Origin: Actinomyces johnsonii
GTDB taxonomy: Bacteria; Actinomycetota; Actinomycetes; Actinomycetales; Actinomycetaceae
DNA: 64,000 bases
Direction: 5' to 3'
Assembly: GCF_006546835.1 (NCBI RefSeq)
Contig: NZ_VICB01000010.1
Coordinates: forward strand, 124,001 to 188,000
The translations under genes were made by a program, and so were the position numbers. The first letter of the stretch is position 1, and every line of letters starts with the position of its first letter. The notes beneath the pieces were generated by a model. The model worked only from the letters and a program-made list of their open reading frames with translations, was not told the origin of the DNA and made no database searches. Positions 35,471-44,771 of this stretch are shown piece by piece.

Positions 35471-36576
35471 GGAGCAGCACCGGCGGCGTCGGCGCCTGGA
35501 TCCGTTACGGAAACCCGCTCGAGCCCGGGGAGCTGGACTTCGCGATCGCCCACTACCGGGCCGCGATCCTCCAGCCCTGGGAGACCGAGGCAGCAGCCCG
35601 CCTCAAGGAGGCGCGACCGGACATGACGGTCCTGGCCTACCGGTGCCTGTCCTCCACGCGGGACTTCGAGCCGGACTCCATGCGCGCCTCCGGGCTGTCC
35701 TACCGCGAGGCCCTCCGCCGCGGTTGGCTCGCCAGGCGTGACAACGGCGACCTGGTCGAGTGGAACACCTACCCCGGCCACTTCCAGGCCCGTGTGTGGG
35801 ACCCCGACTACCGCGCCCGCTGGGTGGAGGAGGTCTGCCAGGCCACCGCTGAGACCGCCTTCGACGGCGTCATGGCGGACAACGACGTCTTCGACGACTA
35901 CTACGGCCTGGACCTCCCCCTGGACGGAATCGCCGACACCGCCGCCCTGCGCGCCGAGCTGAACATCTTCGTGGACCAGGCCGGTGCCGGCCTCAACGGC
36001 GTCGGCAAGATCCTCATCCCCAACGTGGCCGAGGCCCGCCGGGAACCCGGCCGCTGGGAGCGCCACTCGGCCTGGGGTGGTGGCTTCGACGAGTGCTGGC
36101 TGGGCTGGGGGGACCATCACCTCTTCGATGAGGCCACGGCCCTGGCCCAGATTCACGAGCTGCGAGGGCCGGGCCTGTCCATCGTGCGCACGCCCGACGG
36201 CGGGGGCGGCGGCTCCATGTCCGGTGCCCGCACGTCCCCCGGCCTCTACGGGCTGGCGGCCTTCTGGGTCTTCGGGGGAGGGGAGGGCGCCTACACGGCC
36301 ACCGGTCACGACGACTACTCGCGCACTCCCTGGTTCCCCGCCCTCGACGCCGACCTGGGGCGCCCGCTGGGACGGCCCCGGAGGACCTCGGGCGCCTGGG
36401 TGCGCGAGTTCGAGGGCGGAGTGGCCGCCGTCGCGCTCGGCGAGGAGGGAGGCGGCACCGTGCGTCTCCCGGCGGGCCTCAGGTCACCGGGGCCCACCGG
36501 GGACCCGGACGGTGAGGCGCTGGCTCTGGAGGTGCGCCTCAGCGCGCATCGTGGGATGATCGCTCTGCGTGCCTGA
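35467..36576 (+). CDS. GHL15-like putative glycoside hydrolase
   Basis: A 369-residue predicted TIM-barrel glycosidase resembling the hypothetical glycosyl hydrolase 15 (GHL15) group: WIRYGNPLEPGELDFAIAHYR near the N-terminus, then FDGVMADNDVFDDYYG around residue 139, where the acidic residues after a beta-strand look catalytic, and DECWLGWGDHHLFDE near 210. No signal peptide is visible, so the enzyme would be cytoplasmic or exported by another route. It is translationally coupled to the pelF-like gene (4-nt overlap) and may trim the polymer, as PelA does in Gram-negative Pel systems. Confidence 0.7.
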   Translation: MRSSTGGVGAWIRYGNPLEPGELDFAIAHYRAAILQPWETEAAARLKEARPDMTVLAYRCLSSTRDFEPDSMRASGLSYREALRRGWLARRDNGDLVEWNTYPGHFQARVWDPDYRARWVEEVCQATAETAFDGVMADNDVFDDYYGLDLPLDGIADTAALRAELNIFVDQAGAGLNGVGKILIPNVAEARREPGRWERHSAWGGGFDECWLGWGDHHLFDEATALAQIHELRGPGLSIVRTPDGGGGGSMSGARTSPGLYGLAAFWVFGGGEGAYTATGHDDYSRTPWFPALDADLGRPLGRPRRTSGAWVREFEGGVAAVALGEEGGGTVRLPAGLRSPGPTGDPDGEALALEVRLSAHRGMIALRA

Positions 36577-36778
36577 GTCATGACCCGGTCCGGCTCGTGC
36601 GAGATCCGATAATGGGACTAAAGACCTGTCAAACGTTAGTCATGTTGGGTGGATCATTGACCTGCTTGACTTCCTGAGATCCCCGCCGTCCCGTACAGCG
36701 TTCTCTCGGGCAGGAAGCGCGGCGTCCGTCTCGGGCGGCGTCGACAGAGTTCCACAGGGCCCAGGACAAGGATGACCT

Positions 36779-38191
36779 ATGGCACAGACTTCCCAGAATA
36801 GCGCGGCGGACATCGCGCACAAGCCCATGATGAGCACTGCTCAGATCCTGCTGATGAACGTCGGATTCTTCGGCATCCAGTACTCCTTCGGCATGCAGCA
36901 GAACGCCATGTCGCCCATCTACCAGTTCCTCGGGGCTTCCGCTGATGAGATCCCCATCCTCAATCTGGCCGGACCCGTCACCGGCCTGCTCATCCAACCG
37001 CTCATCGGGGCGCTCTCGGACCGGACCTGGAGCGAGAAGTGGGGACGCCGTAAGCCCTTCTTCCTGATCGGGGCCGTCGGCTGCTCCGTGTTCCTGTTCC
37101 TCATGCCCTTCGTCACCGCCGTGTGGATGGCGGTGCTGTGCCTGTGGCTGCTGGACGCCTCGAACAACACGGCCATGGAGCCCTACCGGGCCTTCATCGG
37201 CGACCGCCTGCCCTCCAAGCAGCTCGCCAAGGGCTTCCTCGCCCAGTCCCTGTTCATCGGCGCCGGCTCGGCCCTGGCTGCCGGGACCCTCGTCGTTCTG
37301 GAGAAGACCCTGGCGGGCGCCACCGCCGCCGGCATCCCCTACTGGGTCTTCGGCGCCTTCATGGTGGGCTCGGTGTGCTCCATCGGCTCGGTGCTCATCT
37401 CGGTGCTCTCCACCAAGGAGCTGCCGCCCACGCCGGAGGGCTTGGTCGAGCTCGAGCGCAAGAAGCGGGAGGAGGGCCCCTTCGGCTTCGTCAAGGACAT
37501 CGGCGTCGCCATCGTCGAGATGCCCCGCGGCCTGAAGAAGATGGCCCTGGTCTACCTCTTCCAGTGGTACGCCATGAACGTCTTCTGGCAGTACCTGGGC
37601 CTCATGTGCGCCGTCACCTACTTCGGCGTGAACCTGTCCGACCCGGGGTACGCCAAGACCGAGGCCTTCAACAACGCCTCCGGCTTCGCCACCGGGCTCA
37701 TGGTCGCCTACTACGTCTCCTGCACGGTCGTCGCCCTCTTCCTGGCGCGACTGTCCAACCGCATCGGCCCCAAGCACGTCCACACCGCGGCGCTGTGCCT
37801 CGCCGCCGTCTGCCTGGTCCTGCTCACCCGCATCGGCAGCCCCGGCCACACCGCGGTCCTCTACCTGCCCATGATCGGCATTGGTGTGGCCTGGGCTTCT
37901 ATTACGGGCGTACCCTACATCATGGCCATTGAGATGATCCGCAAGGAGCGCCGAGGCGTCTACATGGGCGTTATCAATATGATGATCGTCATCCCCCAGT
38001 TCATCCAGACCCTCACCTTCGGTCCCATTTACAAGCACCTGCTCGGCGATCACCCGGTCAACGCCATGCTCTTCGTCGCAGTCTTCCTCGTCATCGCCGG
38101 TCTGCTCATCGAGTGGATCGACACCGTCAAGGACGCGGACCCGCGGGTGCGCGCCGCCGCCGTGTCCGCCACTGAGACTGCCGTGGCCTGA
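36779..38191 (+). CDS. MFS sugar transporter (SLC45/sucrose-transporter-like)
   Basis: A 470-residue, 12-helix major facilitator. MFS motif A is GALSDRTWSEKWGRRKPFFL between helices 2 and 3, followed by LWLLDASNNTAMEPYRAFIGD in helix 4, a pattern of the SLC45/GPH-like sugar transporters that carry sucrose, maltose or related disaccharides with protons. The substrate is not determined. The preceding 200 bp contain no recognisable control site. The universal stress protein gene follows 28 nt after the stop and may be cotranscribed. Confidence 0.85.
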   Translation: MAQTSQNSAADIAHKPMMSTAQILLMNVGFFGIQYSFGMQQNAMSPIYQFLGASADEIPILNLAGPVTGLLIQPLIGALSDRTWSEKWGRRKPFFLIGAVGCSVFLFLMPFVTAVWMAVLCLWLLDASNNTAMEPYRAFIGDRLPSKQLAKGFLAQSLFIGAGSALAAGTLVVLEKTLAGATAAGIPYWVFGAFMVGSVCSIGSVLISVLSTKELPPTPEGLVELERKKREEGPFGFVKDIGVAIVEMPRGLKKMALVYLFQWYAMNVFWQYLGLMCAVTYFGVNLSDPGYAKTEAFNNASGFATGLMVAYYVSCTVVALFLARLSNRIGPKHVHTAALCLAAVCLVLLTRIGSPGHTAVLYLPMIGIGVAWASITGVPYIMAIEMIRKERRGVYMGVINMMIVIPQFIQTLTFGPIYKHLLGDHPVNAMLFVAVFLVIAGLLIEWIDTVKDADPRVRAAAVSATETAVA

Positions 38192-38219
38192 CCGGGTGCC
38201 CCACGAAAGGATGTCATCC

Positions 38220-38666
38220 GTGACCTATACCACCATTGTCGCCGGAGTCGGCGATGTCGAGGCGAACACCCACGTCATCGATCGCGCCTGCGAGATGGCT
38301 CGCCTGTGCGACGCCGCTCTTCTCCTCGTCGCCGGCTTCGACCCCGTCTCGGCGCGGGACAAGGCTCGCATCAACGAGTTTGCCCCCGTCGCCGATGTGC
38401 GGGTCGGGCTCACCGAGGACCAGGCCTACGCCGTCGTCGAGAAGGCGCGTGATACCGCCGTTGAGCGCGGCGTCGCCCTCGCCCAGGGCGTCGTCGTCGA
38501 GGGCACGGCGGTCGATGCCGTCACCCTCGTCACCTTGGAGACCGAGGCGGACCTCGTCATCGTCGGATCCAAAGGCGTCGATTCGCTGTTCGGCCGCATC
38601 TTCGGAGCCGTCTCCGTCCAGGTGCTCCGCAAGTCGAAGTGCGACGTCCTCGTCGTCGTTCCCTAG
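38220..38666 (+). CDS. Universal stress protein (UspA family)
   Basis: A 148-residue single Usp domain: TTIVAGVGDVEAN at the first strand, VVEGTAVDAVTLVTLETEADLVIVGSKGVDS and the nucleotide-binding G-x2-G-x9-G-S/T-like segment SLFGRIFGAVSVQVLRKSKCDVLVVVP, where the usual serine after the second glycine is replaced. ATP binding is thus plausible. I chose GTG 38220, 8 nt after GAAAGGA; ATG 38211 overlaps that site. Followed by a strong terminator. Confidence 0.9.
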   Translation: MTYTTIVAGVGDVEANTHVIDRACEMARLCDAALLLVAGFDPVSARDKARINEFAPVADVRVGLTEDQAYAVVEKARDTAVERGVALAQGVVVEGTAVDAVTLVTLETEADLVIVGSKGVDSLFGRIFGAVSVQVLRKSKCDVLVVVP

Positions 38667-38716
38667 TCGCCGGATAGACGTCGGACGCACGCGTCGGATC
38701 CTGCGCGATCGGACCG

Positions 38717-38768
38717 GCGGCGGATGCCCGCCACGCGGAAGTGTGGCGGGCATCCGCCGCTATGTTTT
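38717..38768 (+). terminator. Terminator after the universal stress protein gene
   Basis: An 18-bp perfect stem (GCGGCGGATGCCCGCCAC at 38717-38734 and its complement at 38743-38760) with an 8-nt loop, followed by TATGTTTT. Fifty nt past the stop. Confidence 0.85.
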
Positions 38769-38840
38769 GAGGTTCTTCGTGTGTGAGGGCGTGGTCGGGG
38801 TGAGCGGGTGCCGGTGGTTCGGCGTCTCGGGGTCCTGCGC

Positions 38841-38994
38841 GGTCGTACTCGGCGTCGCGTGGTCGTACCCGGCGGCGCGCGGTCGTACCTTAGAGGGGCT
38901 CTAAGGTACGACCGCGCGGTTTTACGTACGACCGCGTGCGCTGGGGGTACGCCCACGCGGTTTTACGTACGACCGGGTGGGATCGCGTACGACC
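38841..38994. repeat. Mirrored, helically phased array of GGTCGTAC / GTACGACC
   Basis: GGTCGTAC starts at 38841, 38861 and 38881 (20-nt steps). In inverted orientation GTACGACC starts at 38906 and 38926, a variant GTACGCCC at 38947, then GTACGACC at 38967 and 38987 (steps 20, 21, 20, 20). The two halves meet at a 43-bp perfect palindrome, 38876-38918 (20-bp arms, GGG centre). Twenty to twenty-one bp is two helical turns, so every unit faces the same side of DNA. Confidence 0.8.
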
Positions 38995-39392
38995 ACGTAC
39001 CCCGAGACCCCGACGAGGAAAGCCCCGCACAACCCCATCCCCACGACACGAAGAACCCGTTTTGAGCAGTTGTCGTAACTCCTGTGATACGTGGGGCCGG
39101 GCTGGGCGCATGGTGGCGCTGCGTCTGCCCGGGTGGCCCCGCGCCCCGACCCGCTCCGGGACGCGGCGCTCGGCGTTCCCTGAATCTCCTCCCCTCGACG
39201 TCGGCCGCCCATGCCGCCGAGCCCCGCGGCGTAGGCGGGCGCGCCGGGAGGAGGCGCGCTGGAGTCGGCGTGTTTGGTCTAGGACTGAAGTCACACTAGA
39301 GTCATATCGTGAACGACGCGTCGCCGCGTCACGCCTGCATCAGGACGATCTGAGTCAGACCCGAGAACGACCCGAATCAGAAAGGGGCATCG

Positions 39393-42098
39393 ATGCCCAA
39401 GTACGTGTACCGCTTCAGCGAGGGTGACAAGGACCAGAAGGACCTCCTGGGAGGCAAGGGAGCGAACCTGGCGGAGATGACCCGGCTGGATCTCCCCGTT
39501 CCCCCCGGCTTCACCATCACCACCGACGCCTGTCGCGCCTACCTGGCCAGCGGCGAGGTCCCCGAGGAGCTCTCGGTCCAGGTCACCACCGCTCTGCGTG
39601 GAGTCGAGGAGGAGCTGGGGCGCGAGCTCGGCGCCGCCGAGGACCCCCTGCTCGTCTCGGTGCGAAGCGGCGCCAAGTTCTCCATGCCCGGCATGATGGA
39701 GACCGTCCTCAACATCGGCCTCAACGACGTCTCCGTCAAGGGACTGGCCGCCGCCAGCTCCGACGAGCGCTTCGCCTGGGACTCCTACCGCCGCCTCATC
39801 CAGATGTTCGGCAAGACCGTCCTGGACATCGACGGCGACCACTTCTCCGACGCCCTGGACGCCAAGAAGGACGCGCGGGGCGTCTCCATGGACTACGAGC
39901 TCCCCGTGGACGCCCTCCAGGAGCTGGTCGAGGAGTACAAGGCCATCGTCAAGGAGCACGCCGGCATCGACTTCCCGCAGGACCCCCGCTCCCAGCTGGA
40001 CATGGCCACCGAGGCCGTCTTCCGCTCCTGGAACACCGAGCGCGCCCACATCTACCGCCGCCGCGAGAAGATCCCGCACGACCTGGGCACCGCGGTCAAC
40101 GTGTGCACCATGGTGTTCGGCAACATGGGGGAGACCTCCGGTACCGGCGTGTGCTTCACCCGCGACCCCTCCACCGGGCGCACCGGCGTCTACGGCGACT
40201 ACCTGGTCAACGCCCAGGGCGAGGATGTCGTCGCCGGTATCCGCAACACCCTGTCCCTGGCCGACCTCGAGCGCCTGGACAAGGCCTCCTACGACGAGCT
40301 GCGCTCCATCATGCGCCGCCTGGAGACCCACTACCGCGACCTGTGCGACATCGAGTTCACCATCGAGCGTGGCAAGCTGTGGATGCTCCAGACCCGCGTG
40401 GGCAAGCGCACCGCCGCGGCCGCCTTCCGTGTGGCCACCCAGCTCGTGGACGAAAAGCTCATCACCATGGATGAGGCCCTCACCCGCGTCTCCGGCGAGC
40501 AGCTCACCCAGCTGATGTTCCCCCAGTTCGACGACGACTCCAGCCGCGACCTGCTCACCCGCGCCATGGCCGCCTCCCCGGGCGCCGCCGTGGGCTACAT
40601 CGCCTTCGACAACGACGAGGCCGTCTCGCGCGCCGAGAAGGGCGACTCCGTCATCCTCGTGCGCCGCGAGACCAACCCCGACGACCTGCCCGGCATGGTC
40701 GCGGCCGCCGGCGTGCTCACGGCCCGCGGCGGCAAGACCAGCCACGCCGCCGTCGTCGCCCGCGGCATGGGCAAGACCTGCGTGTGCGGCGCCGAGGCCC
40801 TCGAGGTCGACTCCGCCGGCAAGACCCTGCGCATCGCGGGGCGCGAGGAAGTCCTCACCAGTGAGGACATCATCGCCATCGACGGCACCACCGGCGAGGT
40901 CTTCCTCGGTGAGGTCGGCGTCGTCGACTCCCCGGTCATGACCTACCTGCGCCGAGGCCTGGACGAGGCGCTCAAGGCGGCCGGAGACGAGGACACCCGC
41001 GAGCTCGTCACCGCCGTGGACCGCCTCATGCGCCACGCCGATGAGGTCCGCCGCCTTCAGGTGCGCGCCAACGCCGACACCCCCGACGACGCCCGCCACG
41101 CCATCCACCGCGGCGCCCAGGGCGTGGGGCTGTGCCGCACCGAGCACATGTTCCTGGGCGAGCGCAAGCAGTTCGTCCAGAACCTCATCCTGGCCTCCTC
41201 CGACGCCGAGCGCGAGGCCGCCCTGGCCGCCCTCCTGCCGCTGCAGAAGGGCGACTTCATCCAGATGTTCGAGACGATGAACGGCAAGCCCATGACGGTG
41301 CGCCTCATCGACCCGCCGCTGCACGAGTTCCTGCCGGACCTGACCGAGCTGAGCGTCAAGGTGGCCGTCGACCGCGAGCGCGGCGAGCTGGACCCGGCCG
41401 ACGAGGAGCTCCTGGCCGTGGTGCGCAAGAGCCACGAGGCCAACCCGATGCTCGGCCTGCGCGGGGTCCGCCTGCTGCTGACCATGCCGGGCCTCATCGA
41501 GCTCCAGGTGCGCGCCATCGCCGAGGCCGCCGTCGAGCGCCTCAAGGCCGGCGGCGACCCGCACCCGGAGATCATGATCCCGCTCATCGGCTCGGTGCGC
41601 GAGCTCCAGCTGGCGCGCGAGCGCGTGGAGCAGGTGCTGCGGGAGGTCTCCCAGGCCTCCGGCTACGCCCTCGACTTCCCGGTGGGCTGCATGATCGAGC
41701 TGCCGCGCGCGGCCGTCACCGCCGCCCACATCGCCCAGGAGGCGGACTTCTTCTCCTTCGGCACCAACGACCTGACCCAGACCACGTGGGGCTTCTCGCG
41801 CGACGATGTCGAGTCATCCTTCGTGGGCCGCTACATCGACGACGGCATCTTCGGGATCTCCCCCTTCGAGACCATCGACGTCGACGGCGTGGGCGGCATG
41901 GTGAGTCTGGGCGTCGAGGGCGGCCGCTCCACCAAACCGACGATGAAGATGGGCGTGTGCGGTGAGCACGGCGGCGACCCCGAGTCCATCATCTTCTTCC
42001 ACCGCGTGGGCCTGGACTACGTCTCCTGCTCGCCCTTCCGCGTGCCGGTGGCCCGCCTGGAGGCCGGGCGCGCGGCCGTCGAGGACAAGGACGAGTAG
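39393..42098 (+). CDS. ppdK: Pyruvate, phosphate dikinase
   Basis: Interconverts pyruvate + ATP + Pi with phosphoenolpyruvate + AMP + PPi, so it can run gluconeogenically or make ATP from PPi. The 901 residues include the ATP-grasp start YRFSEGDKDQKDLLGGKGAN then LAEMTRL, the phosphohistidine swivelling domain TARGGKTSHAAVVARGMGKT (catalytic His), and the PEP-binding C-terminal barrel with GLCRTEHMFL, FSFGTNDLTQTTWGFSRDD and CGEHGGDP. Full length. Uses ATG 39393 after GAAAGGGG. A hairpin at 42120-42164 separates it from the convergent mprF-like gene. Confidence 0.97.
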   Translation: MPKYVYRFSEGDKDQKDLLGGKGANLAEMTRLDLPVPPGFTITTDACRAYLASGEVPEELSVQVTTALRGVEEELGRELGAAEDPLLVSVRSGAKFSMPGMMETVLNIGLNDVSVKGLAAASSDERFAWDSYRRLIQMFGKTVLDIDGDHFSDALDAKKDARGVSMDYELPVDALQELVEEYKAIVKEHAGIDFPQDPRSQLDMATEAVFRSWNTERAHIYRRREKIPHDLGTAVNVCTMVFGNMGETSGTGVCFTRDPSTGRTGVYGDYLVNAQGEDVVAGIRNTLSLADLERLDKASYDELRSIMRRLETHYRDLCDIEFTIERGKLWMLQTRVGKRTAAAAFRVATQLVDEKLITMDEALTRVSGEQLTQLMFPQFDDDSSRDLLTRAMAASPGAAVGYIAFDNDEAVSRAEKGDSVILVRRETNPDDLPGMVAAAGVLTARGGKTSHAAVVARGMGKTCVCGAEALEVDSAGKTLRIAGREEVLTSEDIIAIDGTTGEVFLGEVGVVDSPVMTYLRRGLDEALKAAGDEDTRELVTAVDRLMRHADEVRRLQVRANADTPDDARHAIHRGAQGVGLCRTEHMFLGERKQFVQNLILASSDAEREAALAALLPLQKGDFIQMFETMNGKPMTVRLIDPPLHEFLPDLTELSVKVAVDRERGELDPADEELLAVVRKSHEANPMLGLRGVRLLLTMPGLIELQVRAIAEAAVERLKAGGDPHPEIMIPLIGSVRELQLARERVEQVLREVSQASGYALDFPVGCMIELPRAAVTAAHIAQEADFFSFGTNDLTQTTWGFSRDDVESSFVGRYIDDGIFGISPFETIDVDGVGGMVSLGVEGGRSTKPTMKMGVCGEHGGDPESIIFFHRVGLDYVSCSPFRVPVARLEAGRAAVEDKDE

Positions 42099-42119
42099 CG
42101 GTCGGGAACCAGTGTGTGG

Positions 42120-42164
42120 CGCAGCCGGCCGGTTCGACCCGAAGGTCTGAGCCGGCCGGCTGCG
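42120..42164. terminator. Bidirectional hairpin between convergent genes
   Basis: CGCAGCCGGCCGG at 42120-42132 and CCGGCCGGCTGCG at 42152-42164 form a 13-bp perfect stem with a 19-nt loop, lying between the ppdK stop and the stop of the convergent gene at 42186. Confidence 0.7.
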
Positions 42165-42185
42165 TCGTCTGTGCTGCGCCGGGTC

Positions 42186-44771
42186 TTAGTCGCGGTTCAT
42201 GAGCACCTGGGCGAAGCGGGCGGTCTGTGAGGGCTTGAGATCGGGCAGATAGGCGCGGGCGATCGCGATCCCCACAGTGGGCAGGTCCACCAGGTCGGGG
42301 ACTGCCAGGTACATGGGCACCGCCCGAGGCTTGAACTTGCGCTTGTAGGCGTGCAGGGAGCCGAAGCCGTAGGCCGGCTCCAGCACGGAGGCCAGCAGGT
42401 CGATGAGCGGATCGAAGCGCGAGGAGGTGCCGCCGTCGGCCGGGGCGGAGCGGGTCAGCGGCGCCCCGGACAGGGAGAGGATCTCCAGGCCCTCGGCCTG
42501 GGCGTCCTGGGCGGCGCGCCCGATGAGGAACTCCATGACGGGGCGGAAGCCGCCTTCGCGGCGCCGCATGAAGTCCAGGGTCAGGCCGATGACCTTCCCG
42601 TTGCGGTAGACCGGCAGCCAGGAGGTGACGCCCTGGACGGTGCCGTCGGCGTCGACGGCCAGCAGCAGGCGCGTCTCGGAGTCGTCGAGCTCGGCCAGAC
42701 CGCCGAGTGTGAATCCCATCTCCGGCAGGGGCTTGTCACTGGCCCAGGCCTGGGAGATGGCGCGGATCTGGTCGCGCTGGCCCGCAGGGCAGTCGCAGAA
42801 GCTGGTCCACACGGTCTCAATGCCCTCCTTGCGGGCGTGGTTGAGAGCCGTGCGCACGTCCTGGTAGGCCTTGCCGCGGAAGGCCAGGTCCGGAAGGTCC
42901 AGGAGGGCCTCCTCGGCCACCTGCATGATCGTCCAGCCCATGTCGCGGGCCGCTTCCATCGCCGGGGCGTGCACCGAGTAGAGGGCCGGGATGAGTCCGG
43001 CGTCGGTGGCGAAGTCCGCGAAGTCGCGCACCGCCTGGGCGACCTCGGCGTCGTCGGCGGCCGGATCCCCGACCGTCAGGGCCACGTCGCGGCTGGGACG
43101 GTAGGAGAAGCCGGCCGTGCCGGCTTCGTTGACCCAGGCCTCGTTGCCCTCCCAGGTGAGCATCCAGCCCAGTGTTCCGGCGCCGCGGGTGCGTACCAGC
43201 TCGGTGAGCTGCTCGCGGCTGGCCACCGGAGTGCGGGCAGGCGCCGACTGGGCCAGCCACACCCACAGGATCGTCAGGATCCACACCAGAACCGGCGTCC
43301 CCTTGGTGATGAGGTGGGCCATCGGGGTCAGGGGCTCGACGATGAGGCCCATGACGCCGCCGGTACCCACGGGCAGAAGGTAGGACAGGTAGGTCTCTAG
43401 CAGATCGGGCCAGCTCGCGTAGGGGGAGAAGTCCCGGGAGATGAGCAGGCCCCCGAACACGGCGATGGTGGCCCCGCCGACGACGGTGAGGGCCCAGGCC
43501 ACGACGGCGCGGTAGAGAACCCCGGGACGTGATCTCAGGGTGAAGCAGCCCATCTTCCAGCACACGAGGCCGATGACCACGATGTTGAGCAGCAGGGGGA
43601 CCAGCAGGTGGCCGGAATGCACCCAGCTGGGCAGGGTCTGGGCCGTCTCGGAAGCGGGCTCGGGATGCTGGGCGTCGAGCTTCTCTACGAGGGCGAACAT
43701 GGCTGCGCAGGCCCCCAGGAAGGTCTGGAGGAGGATGGTGCCCAGTGCCGCTGAGCGGCGTCCGCGGCGCAGGCCGTCGGCCAGGACGAGTTGGAGGAAG
43801 GTCGGCATGCACAGCAGGAGCAGTTCGACCGGGGAGATGGCGGCGTTCTTGGGCAGGATCGCGGGGGTCAGTCCGAAGCGCGCGTCGGCCAGGGGGCCGG
43901 CGGCGTTGCTCAGGACCGCCAGGGCGCAGCTCACCGACCAGCAGGCCACCAGGAAGGCCACGAGCTCGCGCTCCACGCGCCGGGGCAGCTCCTGGGACGG
44001 CGCCGTCTTCTGACCGCGTTCCAATGCGATCCCCAGGACGAGGCCGACGGCGCCCGATCCCAGACGGGCCAGGGTCCCGACGGTGCCGCTGACGGCGGCC
44101 GAGACGCCGAGGACGGCGAACATGACCAGGCGCACGCGCCGCCGCCAGGACGGGCGCATGACGCTGGTGGAGGCCGCCACGATACCGGTGATGGGCAGGC
44201 CGACGCCGTGGATGGGGGCGTGGATGAGGAAGGGCGGCCAGGCCTCCCACACGCGCCCGATGAGCGGGTAGAACGCCTGGGCCAGGGCGATCCCCCCGGC
44301 GGAGGAGACGATGCTCGTCACCAGCCACCGCTGCGTGCCCAGGAGCCGTTCCAGCAGGACGCCGATGGACAGCAGCACGATGGCGCCTGAGACCGGCAGC
44401 AGGTGGCCTGGGGCGGCCCAGGCGGTCAGCAGGGTCCACACGCGCTGGGGCTGGTGGATGTAGGCGGACAGGGCGATCTGCCCCCGGTGCCCCCAGGGCA
44501 GGAGGACGAGCCCGATGAGGAGGGTGAGCGCGGCGGCGGCGGTGGCGGCCGGTGCGGGGGCCAGCCAGGCGCGCGTGGCCCGCCAGGCCCGGTGCGCGTA
44601 CGCGATCAGGCGGGAGGGCCGGGCGGCGGGCGTCGTCGGAACGGTGGATGTGTCGGGGGCCTTCTGGGAGGGAGGCGCCGCAGGTGGCTGCGAGGAGACG
44701 GCGGAGGACGCCGGGGAGGGCGCGTTCTCGGGCACGTCCGGGGGAGCTGTACTGGACGGGGCCGACGGCAT
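42186..44771 (-). CDS. MprF-like phosphatidylglycerol lysyltransferase family protein
   Basis: An 861-residue membrane protein. Residues about 80-270 form a rhomboid-like membrane domain (HAPIHGVGLPITGIVAASTS), followed by further helices to about residue 520. From about 530 on it matches DUF2156, the GNAT-like aminoacyl-transfer domain of MprF: ELVRTRGAGTLGWMLTWEGN, LDFMRRREGGFRPVMEFLIG and SLHAYKRKFKPRAVPMYLAV. MprF proteins add lysine or alanine to phosphatidylglycerol and confer resistance to cationic peptides. ATG 44771 is chosen, 5-6 nt after GAGGAG; GTG 44777 is too close. The amino acid transferred is not known. Confidence 0.82.
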   Translation of the reverse strand: MPSAPSSTAPPDVPENAPSPASSAVSSQPPAAPPSQKAPDTSTVPTTPAARPSRLIAYAHRAWRATRAWLAPAPAATAAAALTLLIGLVLLPWGHRGQIALSAYIHQPQRVWTLLTAWAAPGHLLPVSGAIVLLSIGVLLERLLGTQRWLVTSIVSSAGGIALAQAFYPLIGRVWEAWPPFLIHAPIHGVGLPITGIVAASTSVMRPSWRRRVRLVMFAVLGVSAAVSGTVGTLARLGSGAVGLVLGIALERGQKTAPSQELPRRVERELVAFLVACWSVSCALAVLSNAAGPLADARFGLTPAILPKNAAISPVELLLLCMPTFLQLVLADGLRRGRRSAALGTILLQTFLGACAAMFALVEKLDAQHPEPASETAQTLPSWVHSGHLLVPLLLNIVVIGLVCWKMGCFTLRSRPGVLYRAVVAWALTVVGGATIAVFGGLLISRDFSPYASWPDLLETYLSYLLPVGTGGVMGLIVEPLTPMAHLITKGTPVLVWILTILWVWLAQSAPARTPVASREQLTELVRTRGAGTLGWMLTWEGNEAWVNEAGTAGFSYRPSRDVALTVGDPAADDAEVAQAVRDFADFATDAGLIPALYSVHAPAMEAARDMGWTIMQVAEEALLDLPDLAFRGKAYQDVRTALNHARKEGIETVWTSFCDCPAGQRDQIRAISQAWASDKPLPEMGFTLGGLAELDDSETRLLLAVDADGTVQGVTSWLPVYRNGKVIGLTLDFMRRREGGFRPVMEFLIGRAAQDAQAEGLEILSLSGAPLTRSAPADGGTSSRFDPLIDLLASVLEPAYGFGSLHAYKRKFKPRAVPMYLAVPDLVDLPTVGIAIARAYLPDLKPSQTARFAQVLMNRD

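Larger units (their letters stand above)
38667..39392. other. 726-bp intergenic region rich in repeats
   Basis: No coding sequence is supportable. It contains the usp terminator (38717-38768), the mirrored 20-21 bp array of GGTCGTAC/GTACGACC (38841-38994), and about 400 bp of unremarkable DNA before ppdK, whose ribosome-binding site GAAAGGGG is at 39380-39387. Confidence 0.6.

Noticed and set aside
39291-41729. 812-codon open frame antisense to ppdK
   Set aside because: Same reason; its composition (VGGDLG-type repeats) is that of antisense frames here.
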